Positions 28,200-37,674 of a stretch of DNA of 64,000 bases are shown one piece after another. Source of the DNA: Dolichospermum sp. FACHB-1091 (lineage in GTDB: Bacteria; Cyanobacteriota; Cyanobacteriia; Cyanobacteriales; Nostocaceae). Both the position numbers and the translations under genes were made by a program. The stretch lies in the NCBI RefSeq assembly GCF_014697585.1, contig NZ_JACJSB010000013.1, positions 1 through 64,000 of the forward strand. Reading direction: 5' to 3'. Position 1 is the first letter of the stretch. Each line of letters opens with the position of its first letter. The notes below the pieces were generated by a model. It worked only from the letters and a program-made list of their open reading frames with translations, had not been told where the DNA came from and did no database searches.

Positions 28200-28856
28200 A
28201 TGAATCAATCCGTTAGTGTATCCTGGTCAACAGTTGGTGCCACCTATCCAGCAGCATCGGTGCAAATTGACAAACTCTCAAACCACGATCTTATTTTACG
28301 CTGTCAAGTCGGATTGCGTCCAGACCGTGCTGCCTTTGCAGAACTGCTACGCCGCCATCAAACCCAAGTTGATCGAGTTTTATATCATTTAGCCCCTGAT
28401 TGGTCTGACAGAGCCGATTTAGCCCAGGAAGTTTGGATTCGTGTATATAGGAATATTAGCCGATTACAAGACCCTACCAAGTTCCGAGGTTGGTTAAGTC
28501 GTATTGCCACTAATTTGTTTTATGATGAATTACGTAAACGCAAACGGGTAGCCAGCCCCCTGTCACTAGATGCTCCTCGGAGTCTAGAAGACGGTGAAAT
28601 GGATTGGGAAATTGCCGGTGATACGCCAAGTCCAGATGAGGAAATGACGACGAGAGAATTTTATGAGCAGTTGCGAGAAGCGATCGCCGATTTACCGGAG
28701 GCTTTTCGGACTACTATTGTTCTTAGAGAAATAGAAGGTCTGGCTTATGAAGAAATTGCCGAACTTACCGGAGTTTCTCTAGGAACTGTGAAATCTAGAA
28801 TAGCCAGAGCCAGATCTAGGTTACAAACTCAGTTGCAAAGCTATCTAGATATATAA
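28200..28856 (+). CDS. sigG: ECF-type RNA polymerase sigma factor (SigG-like)
   Basis: 218 residues. Region 2 (about 45-110) contains RADLAQEVWIRVYRNI and FRGWLSRIATNLFYDELRKRKR. Region 4 (about 160-212) contains AIADLPEAFRTTIVLREIEG and the helix-turn-helix YEEIAELTGVSLGTVKSRIARAR. The pattern and the LRPDRAAFAELLRRHQTQVD start fit cyanobacterial SigG from memory. The next gene, 118 bp downstream, encodes a membrane protein with a possible anti-sigma domain, the usual arrangement for envelope-stress ECF sigma factors. ECF class is firm; the SigG name is likely. Confidence 0.88.
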   Translation: MNQSVSVSWSTVGATYPAASVQIDKLSNHDLILRCQVGLRPDRAAFAELLRRHQTQVDRVLYHLAPDWSDRADLAQEVWIRVYRNISRLQDPTKFRGWLSRIATNLFYDELRKRKRVASPLSLDAPRSLEDGEMDWEIAGDTPSPDEEMTTREFYEQLREAIADLPEAFRTTIVLREIEGLAYEEIAELTGVSLGTVKSRIARARSRLQTQLQSYLDI

Positions 28857-28974
28857 TCTACATCATGTTTCCTCGATTCTATGGCAAACTTTAAGAAGTA
28901 TTAACGACTGTCAACGAAAATATATATTTTCTGATTTTCTGTCATTGAGCAGCAAAAATGAATCAACAAGTAAT

Positions 28975-29430
28975 ATGAATATGCAGAAGCGCGATTGTTT
29001 CGAGTTGTTAAGTGCTTATCTAGATGGCGAAGTAACTGCTACTGAACGTAGGCAAGTTGAAGAATGGCTATCAACTGATGCCTCCGTCAAATGCTTATAT
29101 AAAAGACTGTTAAATCTTAGACAAGGCTTACAGAACATACCTGTCCCCGCAGCCAATCAGTCGTCAGAAAGCACAATTGAGCAATTATTCAAGCGTGTTA
29201 ACCGCCGCTACCAGTTGGCCTGGGTATTTGGTGGGGCGGCCTTAGCAGCTTGTATTCTGGGTACAGTTTCCAGTTTATTACCTGGCGACTCATCCAGAAT
29301 ACTACAAGTGGCAAAAACAACAGAATTGACTCCAGCGACAACACAACCAGCAGCCACAGATTCACCTTTAATGGTGGCTTTAAACAACCCGGTGATGGAA
29401 ATTCCGAAAACGGCAATAGCACCCAAGTAA
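28975..29430 (+). CDS. Probable membrane anti-sigma factor
   Basis: 151 residues from ATG 28975 (an in-frame TTG at 28945 and ATG at 28981 are alternatives). The N-terminal domain, CFELLSAYLDGEVTATERRQ, has the LSAYLDGEL-type helix seen in anti-sigma factors that bind ECF sigma region 2, though the zinc Cys/His set is incomplete. One transmembrane helix (about 88-110, LAWVFGGAALAACILGTV) is followed by a Thr/Ala/Pro-rich periplasmic tail of about 40 residues. It lies directly after the sigma factor. Anti-sigma function is inferred from fold and context. Confidence 0.78.
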   Translation: MNMQKRDCFELLSAYLDGEVTATERRQVEEWLSTDASVKCLYKRLLNLRQGLQNIPVPAANQSSESTIEQLFKRVNRRYQLAWVFGGAALAACILGTVSSLLPGDSSRILQVAKTTELTPATTQPAATDSPLMVALNNPVMEIPKTAIAPK

Positions 29431-29440
29431 AAGCTAGTTA

Positions 29441-29655
29441 TTGACATACTCACCGACCTAGAAGGTCAGTGATTCTTAACAGTTCACGGTAACTCGCAGC
29501 CGAAACAGTCTTACAGTCCCATCCCGACCATTTCTATGTTTTTGGTGGCATTTTCATCTCTTTCTTGTTCAGTATCACAACTCAAACAAAGTATTGAGCG
29601 AATACTCAAGGTCAATCTTTCCCCAGGGAAAGCCACAACATGAACATATTTAAAA
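29441..29655 (-). mobile_element. Remnant of an IS200/IS605-family element (TnpB C-terminus and right end)
   Basis: On the minus strand a frame from about 29655 to the TAA at 29511-29513 encodes about 48 residues, including CLSCDTEQERDENATKNI, the second half of the TnpB/OrfB zinc ribbon and its ERDxNAAxNI signature. Beyond it, GACCTAGAAGGTC (about 29456-29468) forms the small terminal hairpin, and the outer boundary TTGACATACTCACC matches IS605-type right ends. The N-terminal RuvC and helical parts and any TnpA are gone, so the element is dead. The stretch between it and the next gene contains nothing else recognisable. Confidence 0.75.
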
Positions 29656-29748
29656 AATATATTCAGGATCAAGTATTCAGCTATAATAAGACAATTTAAA
29701 ATAAATCAAATTACCAAAAATACCCAAAATACCCAGGGAGTTAGAGTT

Positions 29749-30624
29749 ATGGTTGCTACTCCAATACCGACCGTTGCCGAACTATCAAAAGTGACAATTT
29801 CTTGGGAAGCATTACCCGAAGATTTTATCTTAGAAGAAGAACCTGTGGAAAACACCGCACAACCATTAATTGCTGGAGCATTACGAGAAAGTCTAGAATT
29901 AAGTGGATATATTCAACCCACCATGCTGATAGCGGCAAATTTGGGCATCTGTGCCACCATGGATGGTAAACTTGTTGTCAAAGCACCAGATTGGTTTTTT
30001 GTGCGGACAGTTTTACCCCTATCTGGGGTGACAGATAGACGCAGCTATACACCCCACCTAGAAGGGGAAATTCCCAGTATTGTCATGGAATTTTGCTCAG
30101 ATACTGACGGAAAAGAATACTCAGCTAGACGCACTTTCCCCCCCGGAAAATGGTTTTTTTATGAACAAATTCTCCAAGTTCCTACTTATGTAATTTTTGA
30201 TCCCCTGACTGCTGTATTAGAAGTTCATCAAATCGAGTCAGGACAGTATAAATTACAGCCAAAAGACGAAAATAATCGTTACTGGATTACAGATATGGGA
30301 TTATTTTTGGGATTGTGGGAAGGGGAAAAGGAAGGTCGCATAGGTTACTGGCTACGGTGGTGGGATCAAGCAGGTAATTTGTTACCCTGGGCTGTAGAAA
30401 AGCTAGAAAAAGAACAGCAACGAACTGAACAGGAACGTCAACGGGCTGAACAGGAACGTCAACGGGCTGAACAAGAAAGTCAACGGGCTGAACAAGAAAG
30501 TCAACGGGCTGAACAGGAAAGACAACGGGCTGAACAAGAAAGCCAACGGGCTGAACAAGAAAGCCAACGGGCTAAAAGGTTAGCAGAACAGTTACGCGCT
30601 CTGGGTATTGATCCAATTGATTAA
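29749..30624 (+). CDS. Uma2-family protein with C-terminal heptad-repeat coiled coil
   Basis: 291 residues. The Uma2 domain covers about 45-215, in a divergent subtype: VVKAPDWFFVRTV and IVMEFCSDTDGKEYS carry the acidic core, and KWFFYEQILQVPTYVIFD the Lys/Tyr region. The C-terminal 65 residues are tandem QERQRAE heptads encoded by a 21-bp DNA repeat (about 30415-30570), giving a very charged coiled coil probably used for oligomerisation. Heptad number may vary by slippage. The function of Uma2 proteins is unproven. Confidence 0.85.
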   Translation: MVATPIPTVAELSKVTISWEALPEDFILEEEPVENTAQPLIAGALRESLELSGYIQPTMLIAANLGICATMDGKLVVKAPDWFFVRTVLPLSGVTDRRSYTPHLEGEIPSIVMEFCSDTDGKEYSARRTFPPGKWFFYEQILQVPTYVIFDPLTAVLEVHQIESGQYKLQPKDENNRYWITDMGLFLGLWEGEKEGRIGYWLRWWDQAGNLLPWAVEKLEKEQQRTEQERQRAEQERQRAEQESQRAEQESQRAEQERQRAEQESQRAEQESQRAKRLAEQLRALGIDPID

Positions 30625-30645
30625 ATGTGCGGTTTCTAAAATTGT

Positions 30646-30675
30646 TGTAGAGATGTTTCATAGAACGTCTCTACA
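30646..30675. repeat. 30-bp palindromic repeat, copy A
   Basis: TGTAGAGATGT...ACGTCTCTACA, a 30-bp near-perfect palindrome downstream of the Uma2 gene. The same element occurs at 45774-45803 and, inside a coding region, at 36672-36701. Confidence 0.9.
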
Positions 30676-30720
30676 TTCTTTTTTGCGGGATACCTAATTA
30701 ATCCCAATTGGGAAATTCAT

Positions 30721-30764
30721 TGTCGCTTAACCCAACCTCCAAAATCAAACTCAAGGAGTTTCAG
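30721..30764. repeat. Fragment matching the repeat tail and 3' end of mfd
   Basis: TGTCGCTTAACCCAACCT followed by CCAAAATCAAACTCAAGGAGTTTCAG matches 33941-33993, which comprises the end of the palindromic repeat and the last codons of mfd, except for a 9-base deletion. It is non-coding here. Confidence 0.75.
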
Positions 30765-30828
30765 TTTTGGCTGTTGTAGAAGCAGTTTCTAACCGCCAGG
30801 AGAGCATAAAATCTAACTAAAAATTTAA

Positions 30829-31386
30829 CTAAAATAGTTCACTCAGATGAATACTCACATCAGGAAAAGCTAAAATTGATAAACTTTGATTTTTTGTTAA
30901 CCTTTGTACATCTTGATAAATTCCCTCAAGAGAATTTCGATATACTTCGATAATTTCCTGATTAACATCTACTAACCAAACTTCAGGAATATTTGCTTCC
31001 GCATATAAAGGAATTTTCACATCCCGATCATATTTTACAGTTGTGTCAGCCACTTCTATTAACAAAAATATATCTTCTGGTTGGGGGTGTGAATTTCTAT
31101 AAAAATCTGGACGTGGTTTTAATAATGCTATGTCTGGTTGGGGTTCAGAAGTTTCATTTAATTCTACAGGGTTTTGAGGTGCAAGAATGATCCGTTTTCC
31201 TAAAAGCTGAATTAGCAGATTAACTAATCTATTTACACAACCAGCGTGTCTTCTTCCAATAGGTGACATATCAATCATTTCCCCCCGAATTAATTCTACT
31301 CGCTCATTTTCTGACAGAATACCAGATTCAGCCATTTGGTGAAATTGTTTAACTGTAAATTGATGTCTAACTATTTGTAAAATCAT
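30829..31386 (-). CDS. Uma2-family (DUF820) PD-(D/E)XK protein
   Basis: 185 residues from ATG 31386, which has GAGGTGAC upstream. A typical short Uma2 protein: FTVKQFHQMAESGILSENER, then ELIRGEMIDMSPIG, QPDIALLKPRPDFY (Asp), and FLLIEVADTTVKYDRDVKIP (Glu...Lys), LYAEANIPEVWLVD. A putative restriction-fold nuclease of unknown role. It lies near the AAA/nuclease pair on the same strand, but 94 bp separates it from that pair. Confidence 0.88.
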   Translation of the reverse strand: MILQIVRHQFTVKQFHQMAESGILSENERVELIRGEMIDMSPIGRRHAGCVNRLVNLLIQLLGKRIILAPQNPVELNETSEPQPDIALLKPRPDFYRNSHPQPEDIFLLIEVADTTVKYDRDVKIPLYAEANIPEVWLVDVNQEIIEVYRNSLEGIYQDVQRLTKNQSLSILAFPDVSIHLSELF

Positions 31387-31479
31387 TGTCACCTCTATTT
31401 AGATTTTAATTGAGATTGGTAAGAATCGGCAATTTATTCAGATGATAAAATTTACTTGACTATATAGCTATCACTAGCA

Positions 31480-32037
31480 TTATTTTTGGCAATGGACTAA
31501 ATCATTAAATTGAAAAGATTTACCTGAAATATGGCGTATTTGTAATTTTGAAGTGGACTTTTGATTAGGGTCAAACCGTGTTTTTGTTTTTTGCGTGATG
31601 TTTTTAATGCTGATAAACCGCCATTTATAATCTTTAAGAAAATTCGGATGATCCCAAAATGATTGACCAATTTCCCGACAATAGGCAACAAAACACTTTG
31701 CTCCTTGAAGTTGTGCAGTAATATCTTTCATTGTTCCTCCTTTTCCTGCTTTCATTTCAATACAGATAATTGTCTGTTTCTTACCAGTATCGGTAATGAT
31801 AATAAAGTCTGCACGTTTACATTCACCGTTTTTTCCTTTGAAAATTGTATCAAGTGACTTAAATTCCTCTGGATTAATAATTATAACATTATCACCATCA
31901 GGCATCCCATAAATAGTTATATCGTAATTGTATTTAGGTTCTTTAAGTATTACCTGATTTCCTCCGTTGAGATCAATTTCTAATGATACCGTAGCGGTTT
32001 CCTGAATCATTTCTTTCAAGATAGCAATATCAGACAT
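31480..32037 (-). CDS. PD-(D/E)XK nuclease-like partner of the adjacent AAA ATPase
   Basis: 185 residues. The central part has the restriction-fold signature ADFIIITDTG (D77), then ICIEMKAGKGG (E94-x-K96) and ITAQLQGAK with a Gln (about 109-111) where many PD-(D/E)XK families keep motif IV. The C-terminal region is basic and may bind nucleic acid. The ATG shares a base with the ATPase stop (TAATG), so the two proteins are translationally coupled and probably made in fixed ratio. I do not recognise a named family. The nuclease call is motif-based; a non-catalytic partner is possible. Confidence 0.62.
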   Translation of the reverse strand: MSDIAILKEMIQETATVSLEIDLNGGNQVILKEPKYNYDITIYGMPDGDNVIIINPEEFKSLDTIFKGKNGECKRADFIIITDTGKKQTIICIEMKAGKGGTMKDITAQLQGAKCFVAYCREIGQSFWDHPNFLKDYKWRFISIKNITQKTKTRFDPNQKSTSKLQIRHISGKSFQFNDLVHCQK

Positions 32038-33428
32038 TACTCTTCACTCCAATAAATTGCTTCCTGAATCCGATTCATGGTTTCAATTGTTGTATCAAAA
32101 CTCCGAGCTTCAATACCCAATTCTGGGTCAATATCCGCAGGTATAAGAGTTTGACATTTAGTTTTTTTTGTATTTCCCTCTAGTTTCATATTTGCTTCTT
32201 CCGCAATGTAAACTTTAATTTTTTCAGCAGTAATCAGTTCTTCTGGCTGATAACCTTCTTGTTGGGCAATTCGCTGGAGATGGGGTTTATCATGATTAAG
32301 CATGATTAGAGTATTCAGTTCTTTAACGATGTAATCGCTGTGGGTAGTGATAAAAACCTTAATACCCACGTTAACCAGTCGAGCAAAAAGTCTGGCTACT
32401 CGGCGTTGATTTTCAGGGTGTAGATTTAATTCTGGTTCATCTACCATCAATAAATCACCATGTTGTGCTTCGTGTTTCAGATAAAAGCCAATGTCTAATA
32501 AAGAACGCACAGCACTAGAACTTTCATCCATAGAAAGCTTAACTTTTTTACCCTTAGGTACATAATAAAGCTCATCGTTGCGGGTGACAGTATACTCACC
32601 ACCAATAATATCAGTAAAATCAGCTAATAGATCAGGATGTTCATCGGTAATGAAACTATTTTTTTTAACAATGGTTTCAAGTTTACGAGTAAAATCGACA
32701 TTCGTTTTTATCGGTAGAGCATAATCATCATACTCTTTCAGTAAAAGTTCCATTGTATCAATATTTTCGTCAGCTTGACCAATTTCTTCTAATAAACGAT
32801 TTTTAGCAAAATTCAACTCTTTGCGAAAAATGGCCGCGCCAGTTCGTTCAGCACTAGCAATAAAAGGACGAGGGAAAAACTGAGCAAAAATAATATCTTT
32901 TATGGCATTAGCAATTAGAAATTTAATGAATTCATGTGGTATTTTTACCTTGTCTTTTTCAACAAGAAGAGTCACAACTAATTCTGTACTTTCTTCACTT
33001 TTAGTAATAGAGAAAATTTCTGCATTAGCTGATCCCATTTTCCGATCAAATTTGTTTTTTAATTTAATATCTTCAGTTTTTATTTCTAGACTGATGTTAA
33101 ATTTTGTGTTTTTAAATCTGTCAATTGGTGCTGCAAAAATTTTCGGTAATTCCTGGGTATATCTCTCACAGGCTTTAATGATAATCTGCTCAGATTTTTT
33201 AACATACTCTTGGATATCAATACGAATTACACCGTCAGCAAGAAGTTCCTCAATTTTATCATCGTTGATTTGAATTGAAAGCATTTGCCTCCAAGTGTAT
33301 AAAAATCCAAATAAAGCATAAGTTGCGTAGGTTTTCCCCGTATTATTACAACCACAAATGATCGTCAAGTCACCAAGAGTAAATTCTGCTTCTCGTAAAG
33401 TACCAAGATTTTTGACTTTAATTTTCAT
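32037..33428 (-). CDS. AAA/ABC-type ATPase (OLD/AAA_21-like) of a two-gene module
   Basis: 463 residues. Walker A GCNNTGKT is at 26-33, following MKIKVKNLGTLREAEFTLGD, the usual beginning of SMC-like ATPases. An intervening helical region is rich in acidic and Lys residues (about 60-270). An ABC-signature-like DESSSAVRSLLD, Walker B DLLMVDEPELNLHPENQ and switch His ITTHSDYIVKELN complete the ATPase head. OLD-family nucleases carry a C-terminal Toprim domain; here the C-terminus is short and no Toprim is visible, so the nuclease activity probably comes from the coupled downstream protein. This ATPase-nuclease layout is typical of anti-phage systems. The ATPase is firm; the defence role is inferred. 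Confidence 0.8.
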   Translation of the reverse strand: MKIKVKNLGTLREAEFTLGDLTIICGCNNTGKTYATYALFGFLYTWRQMLSIQINDDKIEELLADGVIRIDIQEYVKKSEQIIIKACERYTQELPKIFAAPIDRFKNTKFNISLEIKTEDIKLKNKFDRKMGSANAEIFSITKSEESTELVVTLLVEKDKVKIPHEFIKFLIANAIKDIIFAQFFPRPFIASAERTGAAIFRKELNFAKNRLLEEIGQADENIDTMELLLKEYDDYALPIKTNVDFTRKLETIVKKNSFITDEHPDLLADFTDIIGGEYTVTRNDELYYVPKGKKVKLSMDESSSAVRSLLDIGFYLKHEAQHGDLLMVDEPELNLHPENQRRVARLFARLVNVGIKVFITTHSDYIVKELNTLIMLNHDKPHLQRIAQQEGYQPEELITAEKIKVYIAEEANMKLEGNTKKTKCQTLIPADIDPELGIEARSFDTTIETMNRIQEAIYWSEE

Positions 33429-33506
33429 TGTCCTATTTCTTTAACTATTAACCATTAGTCTATACTATCACTTATCCGATTATAGATAATGGCTTTTTTA
33501 GTATTC

Positions 33507-33987
33507 GTAGGTTGGGTTGACGCAAGGAAACCCAACATCCCACATTCCGCATTTCATAATGTAGTATTAGCACTTGAAGTAATTGATGAAATATGTTTTT
33601 TACACATATCAAAAAATAAAATCAGGGTAATATTCGCCTATTACAAACAAAATGAAGTGCAGAAAATCAGCAATATGATTAAAGGAAACCCAAGACAATT
33701 AATACTGTTGTTGGGTTGCGCTGTCGCTTAACCCAACCTACAAAATCTCCAAAATTAAACTTAATCCACATTTCATAATGTAGTATTAGCACTTGAAGTA
33801 ATTGATGAAATATGTTTTTTACACATATCAAAAAATAAAATCAGGGTAATATTCGCCTATTACAAACAAAATGAAGTGCAGAAAATCAGCAATATGATTA
33901 AAGGAAACCCAAGATAATTAATACTGTTGTTGGGTTGCGCTGTCGCTTAACCCAACCTACAAAATCTACAAAATCAAACTCAAGGAG
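33507..33987. repeat. Palindromic repeat carrying a tandem 219-bp duplication
   Basis: The block opens GTAGGTTGGGTTGACGCAAG (about 33508) and contains two nearly identical 219-bp units (33550-33768 and 33769-33987). Each unit ends GTTGGGTTGCGCTGTCGCTT and AACCCAACCTAC, matching the outer arm. The unit interior (ATTTCATAATGTAGTATTAG ... CAGCAATATGATTAAAGG) reads as a short open frame of coding-like composition, but no start signal supports it. The second unit overlaps the last codons of mfd. The rest of 33429-33979 has no gene. Confidence 0.88.
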
Positions 33988-36900
33988 TTTCAGAAATTGC
34001 ACCTTGCATTTTCATAAAAGTATCAATTAAAGTCTGCAATTGTTGATCTGCTTTAAAAACTCCTAAACCTCTTGCTGTCACTTTTCCAGGAGAATAAACA
34101 AACCGAGATTTCATATTTGAAGTTAACTTTTCTGCTAATAGATTCCAAGCCGGTTCTTCCATGGGTGTTTCTAAAACAATATGCTGTTTATTCTCTGGTT
34201 TAATGCGACTAAATCCCAAATTTTTGGCTAATTGTTTTAATTCCATCACGCGCAATAATTGATTTGCTGGTACGGGTATAGTACCATATCTATCAGTCCA
34301 TTCAGCAGCGATTTGTTTTAATTCATATTTTGATTTTACTGTGGCTACAGCGCGATAAGCACTCATTTTTTGATCAAGATCAGTAATGTAATTGGAAGGA
34401 ATAAATGCAGTGAGGTTAAGATCAATTTGTGTATCTTCAACTTTGGGTATTTCTTGACCTCTAATTTCTCGAATCGCTTCCTCTAACATTTCCATATACA
34501 AATCAAAGCCAATTGCATCCATTTGACCAGATTGTTCTGCACCTAGCAAGTTTCCCACCCCGCGAATTTCCATATCTCGCATTGCTAATTGATATCCAGA
34601 ACCGAGTTGAGTAAATTCTTGAATTGCTCTTAATCTTTGTCTAGCGGCATCAGATAATTCTCTTTGTTTGGGGTAAAATAACCATGCGTGAGCTTGAATT
34701 CCCGCACGTCCCACTCGTCCCCGCAATTGATATAATTGAGATAAACCAAAACGGTGAGCATCTTCAATTAAAATTGTGTTAACTCGCGGAATATCTAAAC
34801 CAGATTCGATAATTGTCGTACAAACAAGAATATCCGCGTCATTATTTCCGAAAGTCAGCATGGTTGATTCTAACTCACTTTCGTCCATTTGACCATGAGC
34901 GATCGCAAATCTTCCTCCGGGAACCATTTCTCGCAAATTTGCAGTGGTTTCTTCAATTCCGTCTACTCGCGGAACTACATAAAATACCTGGCCACCTCGA
35001 TCTAATTCTTGACGAATTGCACTTCTGACAATTTCCGGTTTTAGGGGTGCGAGGTGGGTTTGAATTGGTCTTCTCGTTGGAGGTGGAGTGGTAATTAAAC
35101 TCATTTCCCTAATTCCTGATAATGACATATATAAGGTTCTGGGAATAGGGGTAGCGGAAAGAGTTAAAACATCAACTTCAGTTTTCAAGCTTTTGATTTT
35201 TTCTTTTTGATTAACTCCAAATCTTTGTTCTTCGTCAATTACTAAAAGTCCTAAATCTTTAAATTGTACACTTTTTCCTAATAATTGATGTGTACCGACA
35301 ACTATATCTAATTCTCCAGTTGCGAGACGTTTTTGAATATTCCGTTTTTCTTCCGCACTACGAAAGCGATTGAGTAAACCTACATTAATTGGATAAGGTG
35401 CAAAACGTTCTTTAATTGTGTGATAATGTTGTTGAGTTAAAATTGTCGTTGGTGCTAAAAGTGCCACTTGCTTTCCTGCGGTGACAGCTTTAAAAATTGC
35501 CCTAATTGCTACTTCAGTTTTACCAAAACCGACATCTCCACATACTAACCTGTCCATGGGTCTTTCACTTTCCATATCCCGTTTCACGTCTTGTACCGCT
35601 TTTAGTTGATCTGTGGTAGGATGATAAGGGAAAGAATCTTCCATTTCTTCTTGCCAAGGCATATCTGGGGGATAGGAAAAACCATGTTGTTGCGATCGCG
35701 CTGCATACAATTTTAACAAATCTACTGCTAATTTCTTAATCGCTTTTCTGACTTTATTCTTAGTATTATCCCAAGCTTTTCCAGTCATTTTATGCAGTTC
35801 TGGAGGTTTATCTGCATTAGTTCTAAATCGAGATAAAGAACCAACTTGATCAGCAGCAACTCTTAATAAACCATCTGCATATTGCACAACTAAATAATCA
35901 CGGGTTTCCTCGTTAATTGTCAGACTTTCTAATTTCACAAATTTGCCAATTCCATGACTACGATGAACAACAAAATCCCCTGGACGTAATTTATTAGGAT
36001 CAACTTGTTTAGATGTTGCTTGACGACGTTTACGGACATAGCCAAAATTAGCTAGGGAATGTTGTCCATAAAATTCTCTATCGGTGACAATAACTAAGCG
36101 ATAAGAAGGTAAAATAAAACCTTCTAATTCTGCTAAACCGGAATATTTTAGAGCAATTGGTGTATGATTAATTTGTAGTTTATCAATGGCTTGATAATCA
36201 CGGGGATTGGGAATAAACTGCGCGGGACAATCGTGTTCTTGTAGTAGCGAAACTGAACGGGAAGGTTGAGCCGAAAGTATCCAAATTCCAAAATTGCGAT
36301 CGCGTTCTTTTCTAATTGTCTCCGCTAATTTAGCAAATTGGTGAGGAGTCACGGGTAAAGGTCTACTCCCCAAATTCAAACCACTATTTTCTTCTGATAA
36401 TTCCGATAAATATAACTTTTTAAAATTACTAATTTCTGCTATACACTCATCAAAATTACGATGAATTTTAGGTAATTCAATAGATAACTGACCACTGACT
36501 ACTGACCACTGACTTTGAGCATTTTCCACCCAGCGATCGCTATGAGCATAACATTGTTCTGGCTCATCAATAACCACAAAAGTATTTTTAGGTAAATAGT
36601 CAAGTAATGAAGCGGGTCTTGTAAAAGCCAACCCTAAAAACCGCCGACTCCCCTCTAATGTTCCTAATTCTTGTAGAGACGTTCCATGGTACGTCTCTAC
36701 ATTTGGTAAATTTTTCAATCCGTTTAAAATTATCGGTGCGAAACTTGTGGGAGTGAGAGTGATTTTTTCTACCTTATCCAAAGCTGAACGCTGGGTAGAA
36801 GGGTCAAATTCCCGAATTTGTTCAATTTCGTCGCCAAACCATTCCAAGCGTACAGGTAACTCCGAAGACACCGGAAACACATCCACAATATCCCCCCGTC

Positions 36901-37438
36901 TACTCCATTGTCCTTCAATTTCCACCAGGGGAACTCGTTCATATCCCAAAACAGTGATTTTTAGAGCAAATTCATCCAAATCAAAACCCATTCCTTTTTC
37001 CAAAGTCACAGAAAATGACTTAAACGCCTCCGGTGGTGGTAAATGGGGCTGTAACGCCCCCACAGTAGCAATAATAGCCGTTTTCTGCTTTTGCAACTGA
37101 CAATTAACCAAATCAGCTAAAACCTGCATTTGTCCCCAACTTAACTCATTTTCAGGGTCAAAGGGTTCGTAGGGAGAAGCTTCCGAAGTAGGGTAAAAAT
37201 GGACAGTTTTCCAGCCCATTGCTTCCATTTGGGCGAAAACCCGCCCAGCTTCCTCCAGAGTAGCACAGACCACGCACAAATTTTGATCTTCATAATTTGC
37301 TAATGCTGAAGCTACCAGTCCCTTGGGGAAACGAGAAATCCCATTTAACCGCAATTCCTGTTGTTTGTTGAGTTTAGTGATTAGTTCTGCGGTCAGCAAA
37401 GATCGGGACAAAGCACGGACAATAGAAGAAAATGGCAT
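33980..37438 (-). CDS. mfd: Mfd, transcription-repair coupling factor
   Basis: 1152 residues, normal length. UvrB-homology region at the N-terminus ([15 protein letters not shown]), the RNA-polymerase-interacting domain ([19 protein letters not shown], about 490), and the RecG-like motor with [11 protein letters not shown] (Walker A, about 640), [10 protein letters not shown] (DEEQ box), [23 protein letters not shown] and QLRGRVGR. It dislodges stalled RNA polymerase and recruits UvrA. Two stretches in the N-terminal half are encoded by intergenic-type repeats: a 30-bp palindrome (36672-36701) and a CAGTGGTCAGTAGTCAGTGG-type run (about 36485-36515). The frame is maintained, so the protein is probably functional. 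The 3' end lies in a repeat. Confidence 0.95.
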   Translation of the reverse strand: MPFSSIVRALSRSLLTAELITKLNKQQELRLNGISRFPKGLVASALANYEDQNLCVVCATLEEAGRVFAQMEAMGWKTVHFYPTSEASPYEPFDPENELSWGQMQVLADLVNCQLQKQKTAIIATVGALQPHLPPPEAFKSFSVTLEKGMGFDLDEFALKITVLGYERVPLVEIEGQWSRRGDIVDVFPVSSELPVRLEWFGDEIEQIREFDPSTQRSALDKVEKITLTPTSFAPIILNGLKNLPNVETYHGTSLQELGTLEGSRRFLGLAFTRPASLLDYLPKNTFVVIDEPEQCYAHSDRWVENAQSQWSVVSGQLSIELPKIHRNFDECIAEISNFKKLYLSELSEENSGLNLGSRPLPVTPHQFAKLAETIRKERDRNFGIWILSAQPSRSVSLLQEHDCPAQFIPNPRDYQAIDKLQINHTPIALKYSGLAELEGFILPSYRLVIVTDREFYGQHSLANFGYVRKRRQATSKQVDPNKLRPGDFVVHRSHGIGKFVKLESLTINEETRDYLVVQYADGLLRVAADQVGSLSRFRTNADKPPELHKMTGKAWDNTKNKVRKAIKKLAVDLLKLYAARSQQHGFSYPPDMPWQEEMEDSFPYHPTTDQLKAVQDVKRDMESERPMDRLVCGDVGFGKTEVAIRAIFKAVTAGKQVALLAPTTILTQQHYHTIKERFAPYPINVGLLNRFRSAEEKRNIQKRLATGELDIVVGTHQLLGKSVQFKDLGLLVIDEEQRFGVNQKEKIKSLKTEVDVLTLSATPIPRTLYMSLSGIREMSLITTPPPTRRPIQTHLAPLKPEIVRSAIRQELDRGGQVFYVVPRVDGIEETTANLREMVPGGRFAIAHGQMDESELESTMLTFGNNDADILVCTTIIESGLDIPRVNTILIEDAHRFGLSQLYQLRGRVGRAGIQAHAWLFYPKQRELSDAARQRLRAIQEFTQLGSGYQLAMRDMEIRGVGNLLGAEQSGQMDAIGFDLYMEMLEEAIREIRGQEIPKVEDTQIDLNLTAFIPSNYITDLDQKMSAYRAVATVKSKYELKQIAAEWTDRYGTIPVPANQLLRVMELKQLAKNLGFSRIKPENKQHIVLETPMEEPAWNLLAEKLTSNMKSRFVYSPGKVTARGLGVFKADQQLQTLIDTFMKMQGAISETP
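36672..36701. repeat. 30-bp palindrome inserted in frame within mfd
   Basis: TGTAGAGACGTTCCATGG followed by TACGTCTCTACA is the same palindrome found between genes at 30646 and 45774. It adds exactly ten codons (contained in [11 protein letters not shown]) to Mfd. Confidence 0.9.
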
Positions 37439-37674
37439 AAGTTTTACGCTAAATTGGCAGTTGTTACCGATATGAAAATCTAGAAGCCCTTGATATCAAC
37501 TATTTTAAAAGTTTTAATCGCTCTCTTGACAGTGAAGGGGCAAAAAATCTAGCCTAGAAATGATTTATCAAGTCAACCTTAGATCAACCAGACTGGATTT
37601 AACTTGTATAATTCTAGTAACATCTTACTAAAGCGTGTTACTTTCAGCGTAACACACCCTACTGAATATTCACC

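Noticed and set aside
33489-33731. 80-codon ORF between the ATPase gene and mfd
   Set aside because: It lies wholly in the palindromic repeat and the 219-bp unit, is duplicated with it, and has no ribosome binding site.
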